NCBI GenBank assembly: GCA_022791755.1
Contig: JAAVZR010000003.1
Location: forward strand, 1-64,000
DNA length: 64,000 nucleotides
Source of the DNA: Lachnospiraceae bacterium
Lineage (GTDB): Bacteria > Bacillota > Clostridia > Lachnospirales > Lachnospiraceae
Reading direction: 5' to 3'
Every line of letters begins with the position of its first letter. Position 1 is the first letter of the stretch. A model generated the notes under the pieces. That model saw only the letters and a list, made by a program, of their open reading frames with translations, was not told where the DNA came from and did not search any database. A program made the translations under genes and the position numbers. Positions 7,985 through 17,974 of this stretch are shown in pieces.

Positions 7985-8827
7985 TTAAATCACCTCCGTT
8001 TTATGGCGGGTTACATGGCAGTTGATGTTGACCGCGCAGGGCATCCCGGCGATATGGGTCGGCATAGTCTCAATATTTAAACCGATGGCCGTGGTGCGGC
8101 CGCCAAACCCCTGGGGACCGATACCGAGGGCATTGACCTTTTCAAGCATCTCTTTCTCCAGAGCGGCATAATAGGGATCGGGATTTTCCGAGTCCAGCGG
8201 GCGCATCAGAGCCTTTTTGGCCAGCAGGGCAGCCTTGTCAAAGGTGCCGCCGATCCCGACGCCCACGACCATGGGCGGGCAGGGGTTGGGCCCGGCCGTC
8301 TCCACGACCTCAAGGATAAAGTCCTTGATGCCTTGCAGGCCGGCGGAGGGCTTGAACATACGGATCATGCTCATATTTTCGCTGCCAAAGCCCTTGGGGC
8401 CGACAGTGATCCTAATCTCTTCTCCCGCGACCAGTTCGGTGTAGATCATCGCCGGAGTATTATCGCCGGTATTGCCGCGGCGGATCGGGTCTTTTACCAC
8501 AGATTTGCGCAGATAGCCTTCCCCATAGCCCTGCCGCACCCCTTCGTTGACGGCATCGGTAAGCAGACCCCCGGTGATATGGACGTCTTGGCCGATTTCC
8601 AGAAATACACAGGCCATACCGGTATCCTGGCAGATCGGTACGTTTTCATTGTCGGCGATCTCAAAGTTTTCGATGATATTGTCAAGGATGCCTCCGGCTA
8701 TCTCGCCGTCCTCGCAGGCGCGGCAACGGCGGATGGCGCATTTCACGTCCTCCGGCAGATGCTCGTTGGCCTCAATACACAGCCGCTTTACCACCTCGGT
8801 GATACGGCTTGCTTCTATTTCTCGCAT
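7985..8827 (-). CDS. Class I fumarate hydratase alpha subunit
   Basis: CQDTGMACVFLEIGQDVHI, RRGNTGDNTPAMIYTEL, GPKGFGSENMSMIRM, NPCPPMVVGVGIGGTFDKAALLAKKAL. Confidence 0.93.
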   Translation of the reverse strand: MREIEASRITEVVKRLCIEANEHLPEDVKCAIRRCRACEDGEIAGGILDNIIENFEIADNENVPICQDTGMACVFLEIGQDVHITGGLLTDAVNEGVRQGYGEGYLRKSVVKDPIRRGNTGDNTPAMIYTELVAGEEIRITVGPKGFGSENMSMIRMFKPSAGLQGIKDFILEVVETAGPNPCPPMVVGVGIGGTFDKAALLAKKALMRPLDSENPDPYYAALEKEMLEKVNALGIGPQGFGGRTTAIGLNIETMPTHIAGMPCAVNINCHVTRHKTEVI

Positions 8828-8964
8828 GATTTTACCTCTCTTCTACTTTAAATGCCCGGGAAATCGTCCCCGGAGAGACTGTCCTTTCTCTTCCAGGCGT
8901 CAGGTGCAGAGCCCCTGTCCGCCTCGTTCCCCGGGCAGGGGACACAGACCGGATATTTCGTGCT

Positions 8965-10566
8965 TCAGCGCTCATGCCGCGCATATTTCGGCAGCAGCAG
9001 CGGGGAGACATCTTCGGAAGCGATCCCGGCCGCACTCAATTCTTCGGCGTACGCCTTTATGTGGTCGAGATTTGGGCTTCCCGGTTCTGTTACCTGTGCG
9101 CGGGCGGCCGCCGCTTTGCCGGCGTTGCGTCCGAATACGATGATGTCCAAGAGGGAGTTTCCCATCAGGCGGTTGCGTCCGTGGATTCCCCCGACGGCCT
9201 CTCCGGCCACTAACAGGTTCGGGATCACTTTCGTGAAGCCATCTCCGCCGATCTCCAGACCGCCGTTCTGATAGTGCAGCGTGGGATACACGAGGATCGG
9301 CTGCCGCCGCATGTCGATGCCGTAGTTTAAGTACATCCTGAGCATGGCGGGGATACGTTTTTCTATGGTCCCTTCTCCTCCCAGGAGTTCGATCATCGGC
9401 GTATCCAGCCACACGCCGCTGCCCAGAGGGGTGGTCACGCCCTTCCCACGGTCGGTGCACTCACGGATGATAGAAGCTGCGGCCACGTCGCGGGTCTCCA
9501 GGGGATGCATGAAGGCTTCGCCCTGCGCATTGACCAGCATGGCTCCCAGGGAGCGCACCTTTTCCGTTACCAGGGCGCCGAATATCTGCGACGGATACGC
9601 CACACCGGTAGGATGGTACTGGATCGTGTCCTGATAGAGCAGGGGGGCGCCGGCGCGGTAACCCAGGATCAGGCCGTCGGCGGTGGCTCCGTAGTGGTTG
9701 GAGGTCGGGAATCCCTGGTAGTGCAGACGACCGGCTCCGCCGGTGGCGATGACCACGGTTCTGGCCCGGGCGACCAGATAATCTTCCGTCTCCAGATTCA
9801 GAAGGACAGCGCCGGCCACCTGGCCTTTTTCATCTTTCAGGAGTTCCACGGCAGCGGTAAATTCCGCTACCGGAATCTTACGGTTCAGCACCTCGTCCCG
9901 CAGGGTGCGCATAATCTCTGCGCCGGAGTAGTCTTTACAGGCATGCATTCTCTTGCGGGATGTGCCGCCGCCGTGAGTGGTGATCATGGTGCCTTCGGCG
10001 TCTTTGTCGAACATGACGCCCAGGCGGTTCAGCCACCGGATGGCGTCGGGAGCCTCCATCACCAGACGGCGCAGAAGCTCAGGCCGGGCAGCAAAGTGAC
10101 CGCCGCCGAAAGCGTCCAGATAGTGCTGTACCGGAGAGTCGTTTTCTTTGTCGGCCGCCTGGATGCCGCCTTCGGCCATCATGGTATTGGCGTCGCCAAG
10201 GCGCAGCTTGGTAGCGATCATAACGCTCGCTCCGGCTTCATGGGCTTCGATGGCCGCCGAGGCGCCGGCGCCGCCGCCGCCGATCACCAGCACGTCTACG
10301 TCATAGTCGTTTTTGGTTATGTCAATCTCCGTATGGAGCAGGCGGCTGTTGGCATGCAGCAGCTGCGTCAGCTCGGCAGGAGCTTTCTGGCCTTTGTTGG
10401 GGCCTGTTTTGATTTCAGCGAAGCCGTCGGCACGGTAGTCAGGGTGGTACGCCTTCAGAAGGGCGTCTTTTTCGTCGGCCGTCATGCGGCGGGGTTCCAT
10501 GCCCATGCGCTGCGGTCTCGTCGCTTCCACCTTCTGAATCGATTGCATCATTTCCGGTGTAAACAT
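8965..10566 (-). CDS. Soluble fumarate reductase/succinate dehydrogenase-type flavoprotein (TfrA/FrdA-like)
   Basis: DVLVIGGGGAGASAAIEA FAD site; ANTMMAEGGI (Asn where covalent-FAD enzymes have His); QYHPTG; HYQNGGLEI; LVAGEAVGGIHGRNRLMGNSLLDIIVFG. Confidence 0.9.
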   Translation of the reverse strand: MFTPEMMQSIQKVEATRPQRMGMEPRRMTADEKDALLKAYHPDYRADGFAEIKTGPNKGQKAPAELTQLLHANSRLLHTEIDITKNDYDVDVLVIGGGGAGASAAIEAHEAGASVMIATKLRLGDANTMMAEGGIQAADKENDSPVQHYLDAFGGGHFAARPELLRRLVMEAPDAIRWLNRLGVMFDKDAEGTMITTHGGGTSRKRMHACKDYSGAEIMRTLRDEVLNRKIPVAEFTAAVELLKDEKGQVAGAVLLNLETEDYLVARARTVVIATGGAGRLHYQGFPTSNHYGATADGLILGYRAGAPLLYQDTIQYHPTGVAYPSQIFGALVTEKVRSLGAMLVNAQGEAFMHPLETRDVAAASIIRECTDRGKGVTTPLGSGVWLDTPMIELLGGEGTIEKRIPAMLRMYLNYGIDMRRQPILVYPTLHYQNGGLEIGGDGFTKVIPNLLVAGEAVGGIHGRNRLMGNSLLDIIVFGRNAGKAAAARAQVTEPGSPNLDHIKAYAEELSAAGIASEDVSPLLLPKYARHER

Positions 10567-10578
10567 GACTGTCCCTCC

Positions 10579-11253
10579 TTATTTCTCGATTTCTCTGGTA
10601 TTATACAGTTCCTGCATCTCGGTAATGGGTTTTTGCATGATCTGTTCGATCAGGCTGTCGTAAGCGCCCTCGTGGATTTCTTCGACGCGTTTGTTCAGGT
10701 GAGCGCTTTCGGGCGCGATATATTTGCCGGTCAGGCGGCGGGCCAGCACGCCCACCATGGGGTGAGAGATGCCTGCGGGACACCGCACGGAGCAGCAGCC
10801 GCAGCCGATGCAGTCAAAAGATTCTTCGGCGCATCTCTCAAAGTCGCCTCGCTGAGCGTAGGCGATGTACTGCATCACGTTCAGGTTCTGTGTGCAGGCG
10901 TTGGTGCAGGCGTTACAGCCAATGCAGCTGTATATCTCGGGATAGAGTTCCATCATCACCCGCTGGTCCGGCTTCAGCTCTTCGATTTCATAGGTCCGCT
11001 TGTCGGTGGGGAAGTAGGGGATGCTGGCCACATACATGCCCTCCTCCACCTGAGTCTGGCAGGCCAGACAGGTCTTTAATTCGTTTTTTCCTTTGATTCG
11101 GTAAATGGTGGCGCAGGCGCCGCAGAAACCGTGACGGCAGCCGCAGCCGCGTTTCAGCGTGTAACCGGCGTATTCCATGGCAGTCATGATCGTCAGGTCG
11201 GCGGGGACGCTGTATTTTTTACCGAAAAAATATACGTTTACCATCTTTTCCAT
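10579..11253 (-). CDS. Fumarate reductase/SDH iron-sulfur subunit (one 2Fe-2S and two 4Fe-4S motifs; no CCG domain)
   Basis: GCGCRHGFCGACATIY...CLAC; CIGCNACTNAC; CIGCGCCSVRCP. Confidence 0.88.
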   Translation of the reverse strand: MEKMVNVYFFGKKYSVPADLTIMTAMEYAGYTLKRGCGCRHGFCGACATIYRIKGKNELKTCLACQTQVEEGMYVASIPYFPTDKRTYEIEELKPDQRVMMELYPEIYSCIGCNACTNACTQNLNVMQYIAYAQRGDFERCAEESFDCIGCGCCSVRCPAGISHPMVGVLARRLTGKYIAPESAHLNKRVEEIHEGAYDSLIEQIMQKPITEMQELYNTREIEK

Positions 11254-11329
11254 CTGGATATCTCCTCATTTATAGTGTCGTGATCCCAACGGGCTCTGCC
11301 GTGCAGGCATGTGCCAGTCTGCTGGTATC

Positions 11330-12184
11330 TCAGTATTCGTCGGGCAATTCGTCGATCTGGTCGCAGCGGAACACGGGGCCGTCTTTGCAGACGTATTTGG
11401 AGCCGATGTTGCACCGGCCGCATTTGCCGATCCCGCATTTCATGCGCAGTTCCAGGGTTGTATAGACCTGTTCTTTGGAGAAGCCCATCTCCTGGAGGCC
11501 GGCCAGCACGAATTTGATCATAATCGGCGGGCCGCAGATCAGGGCAGTCTTGTCGGTGGCAAAGCCCAGTTCTTTCAGATAGGCGGGAACGAAACCCACA
11601 TGGCCGTCCCAGCCTTCCTGTTCGCGGTCGATGGTCAGGTAGACGTTTACGCCTTCGGTTTTCATCCACACTTCCCGGATTTCTTTTAATTGTACCAGGT
11701 CGTCGGCGGAGCGGGAGCCGTAGAGAATGTCTATGGCGCCATAGTCGGCGCGGTTATCGAGCACATAGTTGATAACGGAGCGAAGGGGGGCCAGGCCGAT
11801 ACCGCCGGCAATGAACAGAAGGTTCTGGCCTTTTAGGCGGTCTTCCACGGGAAAGTGGTTGCCGTAGGGGCCCCGGACGGTGATTTCGTCTCCGGTCTGC
11901 AGGCTGTGCAGATATTCGGTCAGTATACCGCAGCGTTTGATGCTGAATTCCTGGTATTCTTTATTGGTCGGCGAGGAGGTAATGGAGAACATGCCCTCGC
12001 TGATACCGGGAGCGCAGAGCATGGCGCACTGACCGGGCATATGTTCAAAAAGTTTGCCTCCTTCGGGGGCATTGACGCGGAATGTCTTGACGTCGGGAGT
12101 TTCTTCACGGATATCGGTGATCACGCCTACCCGGGGAATCAGGGTATCCAGGGTGAAGTTTGTGTGACATGTGCATTCGGGCAT
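11330..12184 (-). CDS. FAD/NAD(P)-binding oxidoreductase, FlxA/AsrB/PyrK-like
   Basis: GGIGLAPLRSVINYVL, ILYGSRSADDLV, CGPPIMIKFVLAGL, C-terminal CGIGKCGRCNIGSKYVCKDGPVF 2Fe-2S motif. Confidence 0.9.
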   Translation of the reverse strand: MPECTCHTNFTLDTLIPRVGVITDIREETPDVKTFRVNAPEGGKLFEHMPGQCAMLCAPGISEGMFSITSSPTNKEYQEFSIKRCGILTEYLHSLQTGDEITVRGPYGNHFPVEDRLKGQNLLFIAGGIGLAPLRSVINYVLDNRADYGAIDILYGSRSADDLVQLKEIREVWMKTEGVNVYLTIDREQEGWDGHVGFVPAYLKELGFATDKTALICGPPIMIKFVLAGLQEMGFSKEQVYTTLELRMKCGIGKCGRCNIGSKYVCKDGPVFRCDQIDELPDEY

Positions 12185-13302
12185 TATTTCTCACCTCCTT
12201 TATCTGCGGCTTTTTCAAGAGCCGGGCCGTCTGCCTTTGCCGCCGTGGCTTTTTCTCCGGCGGCAAAGGCTTTGATGACTTTTACGATGTTCAGGGACGC
12301 GGGGCATTTATCTACGCAGCGGCCGCAGCCTACGCAGGAATACATGCCGTCGTTGTTGGCCGGGAAATATACAAGCTTGTGCATGAAACGCTGGCGGAAC
12401 CGCTGCATCTGGCTGGTGCGGTTATTGGCCGCAGCCATCATCGTAAAGTCGGAGTACATGCAGGAATCCCAGCAGCGGTAGCGTTGTATGCCGTGGCCGG
12501 TGTCATAATCCTTGATGTCATAGCACTGACAGGTAGGGCAGACGAACGTGCAGGTACCGCAGGCCAGACAGGGCTTGTAGAGCTCTTCCCACAAAGGGTC
12601 GCCGAATTTTTCGTCGGTGGCGTCCCCGTTCCAGCCTTCCAGGGAGAGATGACTGTAAGGCAGGCGTTCGACGATCCGGCGGGTTGCGGCTTTTTCGGCT
12701 TCTACCCGGGCATTGTCTTCTTCGCCGGCGCGGGCCAGGGGACCGTCCTCTTTCAGACGGGCGGTCAGGGCCTCTCCCTTTTCGGTCAGAGGCTTCCAGA
12801 AGAGGAAGGCATCGGTCAGCCAGACAGCGACGTCCGCGGCCGGTTCGGTGCAGTCGGTGCCGAACAGACGGCAGAAACAGCTTGTTTCCGGTTCTTTACA
12901 GCCCAGGGCAACGATGGTACCGTGCTGTCGGCGGGCGGCATAGAAGGTATCTACGGGGTCCGAAAGGAATACCTGATCGAGTACCTTCAGACCCTGCAAG
13001 TCGCAGGCTTTCATGCCGAACACCACGAAGTCCTGATCCTTCCATGCTTCCGGTTCGACGGTCAGCTTTTTGCCGTCTTTTTTACAGGTGTAGAGCGTCT
13101 CGCTCTGAGGGAAGAATATGTCTTTGGGCGATTTGACCGTCTTCAGAGTCTCCAGGCCTGTAAAAAGGGCGGCTTCGTCGACAGATTCTTCCCAGGGGGC
13201 GAAGTTGACCTGGCCGTTTTTTTGCACCGGCAGGTAGAGTTCGCTTCCGGCTGCCATGGCGCGGCAGAGGGCGGGCAGATTTTCTCTCGCAATCTTATAC
13301 AT
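12184..13302 (-). CDS. 4Fe-4S protein, FlxB/AsrA/sulfhydrogenase-beta-like
   Basis: CLACGTCTFVCPTCQC and CVGCGRCVDKCPASLNIV motifs; VFGMKACDLQGLKVLDQVF. Confidence 0.85.
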   Translation of the reverse strand: MYKIARENLPALCRAMAAGSELYLPVQKNGQVNFAPWEESVDEAALFTGLETLKTVKSPKDIFFPQSETLYTCKKDGKKLTVEPEAWKDQDFVVFGMKACDLQGLKVLDQVFLSDPVDTFYAARRQHGTIVALGCKEPETSCFCRLFGTDCTEPAADVAVWLTDAFLFWKPLTEKGEALTARLKEDGPLARAGEEDNARVEAEKAATRRIVERLPYSHLSLEGWNGDATDEKFGDPLWEELYKPCLACGTCTFVCPTCQCYDIKDYDTGHGIQRYRCWDSCMYSDFTMMAAANNRTSQMQRFRQRFMHKLVYFPANNDGMYSCVGCGRCVDKCPASLNIVKVIKAFAAGEKATAAKADGPALEKAADKGGEK

Positions 13303-13308
13303 GGGTGC

Positions 13309-14361
13309 TTACCTCCTCTCTGCCACGATACCGGGTTCTGCGTCGTCGAAGGTAAAGCTGGTGAGCGGTCCTTTGGATTCGGCGTCGTCTCCGGCCTGAT
13401 ATTCGCCGTAGAGGGTATCGATGTCTTTGATAAATTTGCGGTTAAACAGGTGCAGGGGGATGCCCTGGGGACATACGCGGCTGCATTCGCCGCAGTCGGT
13501 ACAACGTCCGGCCACATGGAACGCGCGGATAATGTGGAACATCTTTTCTTCAAAAGAGTCCGCATTGGCTTTCTGGGCGCTGTCAAACTTATTGCTGTCG
13601 AACACGCACTTGCGGCAGCTGCATGCAGGGCAGACGTTGCGGCAGGCGTTGCAGCGGATGCATTTGGAGAGCTCGCTCTGAAAGTACGCAAAGCGTTCGG
13701 CGGGGCTCATGGCCTCGATGCGTTCGACTTCGGCGAATCGTTCGGCGTCTTTCGTATCGTGGGACTGTCCCAGCAGTTCGTCGTATATTTTATGCTCTTT
13801 GCCCTTGCAGACGTGGCAGCGTTCCAGCATGGCGTCGCCGTAGGCGCAGGTCTTCTGGCCATAAAGCGTCTGAAAGGTCAGAATTGCTCCCCTGCCGTCT
13901 TCGGTCTCCGTGTCCTCACGGCCCGGACAGAGCATCCCCTCTTCGGCGCCTTCCATGGTTTCGATGGCTTTGATGCCCAGGGAGCGGATTTTTTCACCGG
14001 ACAGCTTGCCGGTACAGCCGATGCCGATGATATAGGCTTTTTCGCGGTCCACGCGGTTTTCTTTGAGCAGCTGATTGAAGCTGTAGGTATCGCAGGGTTT
14101 TAAAAATACCAGTGTTTTTCCCTCCAGCTTCGAGGCTTCGATCATATATTTGCTCAGGTTGGCGCCGCAGAAGGCGTCGTAGGTAAGATCTCTCAGCGCT
14201 TCGGCGCTGTCGAAAAAGGCCGGCTCGGGGTTATGGGGCAGGTCGCCCTTTTTCCAGGCCAGTACGCGGGCGACGGTACCGTCTGTCAGCAGCTGACCTG
14301 CGCGTTCCCTCAGGATCTGCGAGGAGACTGAGGGATTGCATTCTTTCATTGCTTCTTGCAT
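13309..14361 (-). CDS. 4Fe-4S protein, FlxC-like
   Basis: CIRCNACRNVCPACSCRKCVF, CTDCGECSRVCPQGIPLHLFNR; start at MQEAMKECNPS overlaps flxD-like gene end. Confidence 0.82.
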   Translation of the reverse strand: MQEAMKECNPSVSSQILRERAGQLLTDGTVARVLAWKKGDLPHNPEPAFFDSAEALRDLTYDAFCGANLSKYMIEASKLEGKTLVFLKPCDTYSFNQLLKENRVDREKAYIIGIGCTGKLSGEKIRSLGIKAIETMEGAEEGMLCPGREDTETEDGRGAILTFQTLYGQKTCAYGDAMLERCHVCKGKEHKIYDELLGQSHDTKDAERFAEVERIEAMSPAERFAYFQSELSKCIRCNACRNVCPACSCRKCVFDSNKFDSAQKANADSFEEKMFHIIRAFHVAGRCTDCGECSRVCPQGIPLHLFNRKFIKDIDTLYGEYQAGDDAESKGPLTSFTFDDAEPGIVAERR

Positions 14362-14792
14362 CGGATGTCCTCCAATCTGACGTTCTCGCCCAGGGTGCGG
14401 ATTTTTGCCACAAAATCGTTCATGGTGGCGGAAAATTTTACGCCTTCGGCGGCGGATACCCATTCGACGCGGGTACGGCCGTTTTCTACGCCGATATAGT
14501 CGAGCATGGAAAACAGCAGGGTCATACGGCGGCGGGTATAATAGTTGCCGGTCGAATAGTGGCAGTCGCCGGGGTGGCAGCCGCAGAGGATGACGCCGTC
14601 GGCTCCTTTTTCAAAGGCGCGCAGCACGAACATGGGGTTCACGCGGCAGGAACAGGGAACGCGAATGATCTTCACGTCGGCCGGGTAGGCCAGGCGGCTG
14701 CTGCCGGCCAGGTCGGCGCCTGCATAGCTGCACCAGTTGCAGCAGAAGGCCACGATTTTCGGTCTGAATTCTTCCTTTGTCTCTATCGGCAT
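14346..14792 (-). CDS. MvhD/FlxD-type hydrogenase/Hdr-linking iron-sulfur subunit
   Basis: PKIVAFCCNWCSYAGADLAGSSRLAYPADVKIIRVPCSCRVNPMFVLRAFEKGADGVILCGCHPGDCHYSTGNYYTRRR, the MvhD signature. Confidence 0.95.
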   Translation of the reverse strand: MPIETKEEFRPKIVAFCCNWCSYAGADLAGSSRLAYPADVKIIRVPCSCRVNPMFVLRAFEKGADGVILCGCHPGDCHYSTGNYYTRRRMTLLFSMLDYIGVENGRTRVEWVSAAEGVKFSATMNDFVAKIRTLGENVRLEDIRCKKQ

Positions 14793-16780
14793 ATCGCATC
14801 TACCTCCGCTATGATCTGTCTGTTGGAGAAGCCCTGAAGGTCCATGGCGCCCGAGGGACAGGCCACCGTGCAGGCGCCGCAGCCCTGGCAGAGAGCGTTA
14901 TTGACAACGGCCAGGCGGCGTACTTCGCGGATGCCGTGATCGTTGACCTGTCTGTCTTCATAAGTGATAGCGCCGTAGGGGCAGACGTTGGCACAGGTGG
15001 AACAGCCGTTGCACAGCAGTTCGTCGGAATGGGCCGTGCAGGGGTTCGTCGTCAGTTTGTCTTTGGCCAGAAGGCCGATGGCTTTGACGGCGGCCGCGCC
15101 GGCCTGGGCAACGGTCTCAGGAATATCCTTGGGGCCCTGGCATACGCCGGAGAGGAATACGCCGGCGGTGGGGCTTTCGACCGGACGCAGTTTGGGATGC
15201 GCTTCGGTCAGGAAGTTATTGGTGTCGATGCTGGCAGTCAGCATGGTAGCGATGCGGCGCACGGAAGGATCCGGCTCGATGGCGGCGGCCAGCACAACCA
15301 TGTCGGCTTTGATCCGAAGCTGCCGGTTATCGAGAAGGTCAGCGCCCTGTACCAGAAGGCTTCCGTCGGGCTGGGGCAGGACTTTGCCCACCTGGCCCTT
15401 GATATAGTCCACACCGTACTCTTCTGCGGCCCGGCGGTAAAACTCATCGAAGTTTTTTCCGGGGGTACGCACGTCAATGTAGAACACGGTGACATGGGTA
15501 TCCGGATATTTGTCGCGGATCAGCATGGCGTGTTTGGCGGTGTACATACAGCAGATTTTGGAGCAGTAGCTTTTGCCGCGGTCGTCGCTGCACCGGCTGC
15601 CGACGCACTGGACAAAGACGATCTCTTTGGGGGCGCGGCCGTCGGAGAGACGCTCTAAGTGACCTTTTGTGGGGCCGGCAGCGTTCATGATACGTTCAAG
15701 CTCCAGGGATGTGATCACGTCTTTACTCTGGCTGTAGGCGTATTCGTCGTAGGAATCCAGTTGAATGACGTCGAAACCGGTGGCAACGACGATGGCGCCG
15801 TACTTTTCAGTGATGATTTCGTCCTGCTGTTCGTAGTCGATAGCGCCGGCCTGGCAGACCTTGGCGCACAGGCCGCATTTGCCGGTCTTGAATTTGATAC
15901 AGGCCTCGCGGTCGATCACGGGAACGTTGGGGATCGCCTGCGCAAAGGGGGTATAAATGGCGCTGCGGTTATTTAATCCGCGGTTAAATTCGCTGGGCGT
16001 CTTTTTGGAGGGGCATTTCTCCTGGCAGACGCCGCAGCCCGTGCATTTATCCATATCAACGCTGCGGGCTTTTTTGCGGATGTCCACGGTAAAGTCGCCT
16101 ACAAAGCCGCTGACCTTTTCCACTTCGCTGTAGGTATAGATATGTATCTTTTCGTGGGCGCCCGCTTCCACCATCTTGGGGGTCAGTATGCAGGCCGAGC
16201 AGTCCAGGGTGGGGAATGTTTTATCCAGCTGGGACATCCGGCCGCCGATGCTGGGCGTCTTTTCCACGATATCCACCTCATAGCCGGCGTCGGCGATGTC
16301 GAGGGCGGTCTGGATACCGGCAATGCCGCCGCCAATGACCAGGGCCCGCTTGGTGACGCGGCTTTCGCCGGGTTTTAGGGGGGTGTTCAGGTTAACCTTG
16401 GCGATGGCGGCCCGGGCCAGGATCACGGCTTTTTTGGTGGCCTCTTCGATGTCTTTATGGATCCAGGAGCAATGCTCGCGGATATTGGCGATTTCTACCA
16501 TGTAGGGGTTTAAGCCGGCGCGCTCGGCAGCCTTCCGAAAGGTCGTCTCGTGCATGCGCGGCGAACAGGAACAGACCACGATTCCGGTCAGCCCCTTTTT
16601 TTCTATCGCGGCCTGGATTCTGGCCTGGCCCGCCTCGGAACACATATACTGGTAGTCCTCGGCATGGACGACGCCTGGCTCCATCCGGGCCAGTTCTACT
16701 ACTTTCTCCACATCTACCGTAGCGGCAATGTTGCTGCCGCAGTGGCAGACAAATACTCCGATTCTCTGCACCTGTCTCAC
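14783..16780 (-). CDS. hdrA: Heterodisulfide reductase subunit A-like (HdrA) with C-terminal ferredoxin domain
   Basis: IGVFVCHCGSNIAATVDVEKV, ALVIGGGIAGIQTALDIADAGYEVDIVEKTPSIGGRMSQLDKTFPTLDCSACILTPKM, several CxxCxxCxxxCP motifs. Confidence 0.96.
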   Translation of the reverse strand: MRQVQRIGVFVCHCGSNIAATVDVEKVVELARMEPGVVHAEDYQYMCSEAGQARIQAAIEKKGLTGIVVCSCSPRMHETTFRKAAERAGLNPYMVEIANIREHCSWIHKDIEEATKKAVILARAAIAKVNLNTPLKPGESRVTKRALVIGGGIAGIQTALDIADAGYEVDIVEKTPSIGGRMSQLDKTFPTLDCSACILTPKMVEAGAHEKIHIYTYSEVEKVSGFVGDFTVDIRKKARSVDMDKCTGCGVCQEKCPSKKTPSEFNRGLNNRSAIYTPFAQAIPNVPVIDREACIKFKTGKCGLCAKVCQAGAIDYEQQDEIITEKYGAIVVATGFDVIQLDSYDEYAYSQSKDVITSLELERIMNAAGPTKGHLERLSDGRAPKEIVFVQCVGSRCSDDRGKSYCSKICCMYTAKHAMLIRDKYPDTHVTVFYIDVRTPGKNFDEFYRRAAEEYGVDYIKGQVGKVLPQPDGSLLVQGADLLDNRQLRIKADMVVLAAAIEPDPSVRRIATMLTASIDTNNFLTEAHPKLRPVESPTAGVFLSGVCQGPKDIPETVAQAGAAAVKAIGLLAKDKLTTNPCTAHSDELLCNGCSTCANVCPYGAITYEDRQVNDHGIREVRRLAVVNNALCQGCGACTVACPSGAMDLQGFSNRQIIAEVDAICR

Positions 16781-17166
16781 CTCCTGTATCTTCTGAATGC
16801 ACTGACCAGCAGCTGCTGCGGAATCTCCGGATCCAAAAGCTCGGGAATTTCATCCGGCGACAGATATTCCTCGCCCCTCTGCCTGAGTACCAGCTGTCTG
16901 ACAGCGTCGATGAGTTTGCCGGGCTTTACGTCCCGGGGACAGCGTTCCACACAGGCGAAACACGACAGGCATTTCCAGAGGGACCTGGACTCTGCCAGGG
17001 CTTCGATGTTTTCGTGAAGCACATAGGAGACAAACTGGTGGGGTTTGATATCCATTTCGTCGTAGGAAGGGCAGGAGGCGGAACACTTCCCGCATTTCAT
17101 GCACTTATAGGGGTTTACGCCGCTGATTTCACGGATCAGACCGGCCTGTTTCCGGGGCGTGTTCAT
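16777..17166 (-). CDS. hdrC: HdrC-like 4Fe-4S protein
   Basis: CMKCGKCSASCPSYDEMDIKPHQFVSYV, CLSCFACVERCPRDVKPGKLIDAVRQL. Confidence 0.93.
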   Translation of the reverse strand: MNTPRKQAGLIREISGVNPYKCMKCGKCSASCPSYDEMDIKPHQFVSYVLHENIEALAESRSLWKCLSCFACVERCPRDVKPGKLIDAVRQLVLRQRGEEYLSPDEIPELLDPEIPQQLLVSAFRRYRR

Positions 17167-17960
17167 GCGTGTGCCACCTCCTCTTTGACTCCCAGGGCCT
17201 CAGCCAGAAGCTCGGTGAAATAATATACGGGCATCCCGTTTGCCGTGCTCTTATTCAGATTATAGAGGCAGAGCGGGCAGGCGGTGATGAGCATCTCGGC
17301 CCCGAAGCCGGAGGCACTGTCCATAATCGAATCGCACATGCGGGAGGACAGTTCCTTTTCTTTCAGGGATATGTAGCCGCCGCAGCATTCGTTGCGGTAG
17401 GGATAGACTACGGGGTCAGCGCCGATCGCGCGAATGAAATCTTCGAGGATACCCGGATTTTCCGGGTCATCAAACTGAAGGATTTTCCCGGGACGAAGCA
17501 GAAGGCAGCCGTAGTAGGCGCCGATCTTCCGTCCGCTGAACGGGCGCGTTACCTTCTTTTTAATTTCGTCGAAACCGACGCGGTCTCTCAGCACTTCCAG
17601 GAAGTGGAGGACGTTGGTTTCACCGGCATAGGGAACCGGCAGCTGCAGGTAGTTGTTGGCCCGGGTGCGGGTGTCTTCCACATGGCGCATGTCGTCGTTG
17701 ACGCGCTTGATTACGTGGTGGCAGGCAGAGCAGAGAGTAACCAGCTCCTGGCCTTTTTCCTTCGCCGCGTTCAGGGCGCGGACGGAGGAAAGCTTGGTGG
17801 CGATTTCGTCGTCTCCCAGAGGGTAGACTCCGCCGCAGCACTGCCATTCTTCGATTTCTTCCAGCTCAAAGCCCAGAGCCGTGGCCGCGGCCCTGGCGCA
17901 GGCGTCCAGGGCTTTGGCTTTGGTGGAGAGGGTACAGCCGGGGTAGTAGCTATATTTCAT
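17163..17960 (-). CDS. hdrB: HdrB-like protein with two CCG motifs
   Basis: YYPGC...WQCCGGVYPLGD...CSACHHV and YYGCLLLRP...ECCGGYISLKE...CPLC. Confidence 0.94.
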   Translation of the reverse strand: MKYSYYPGCTLSTKAKALDACARAAATALGFELEEIEEWQCCGGVYPLGDDEIATKLSSVRALNAAKEKGQELVTLCSACHHVIKRVNDDMRHVEDTRTRANNYLQLPVPYAGETNVLHFLEVLRDRVGFDEIKKKVTRPFSGRKIGAYYGCLLLRPGKILQFDDPENPGILEDFIRAIGADPVVYPYRNECCGGYISLKEKELSSRMCDSIMDSASGFGAEMLITACPLCLYNLNKSTANGMPVYYFTELLAEALGVKEEVAHA

Positions 17961-17974
17961 GGCGACCTCCTGGT

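Noticed and set aside
9505-11079. 524-aa + strand ORF opposite frdA/frdB
   Set aside because: Antisense shadow ORF
12160-14103. 647-aa + strand ORF opposite the flx-like genes
   Set aside because: Antisense shadow ORF of GC-rich coding DNA; the - strand carries clear 4Fe-4S proteins with conserved motifs
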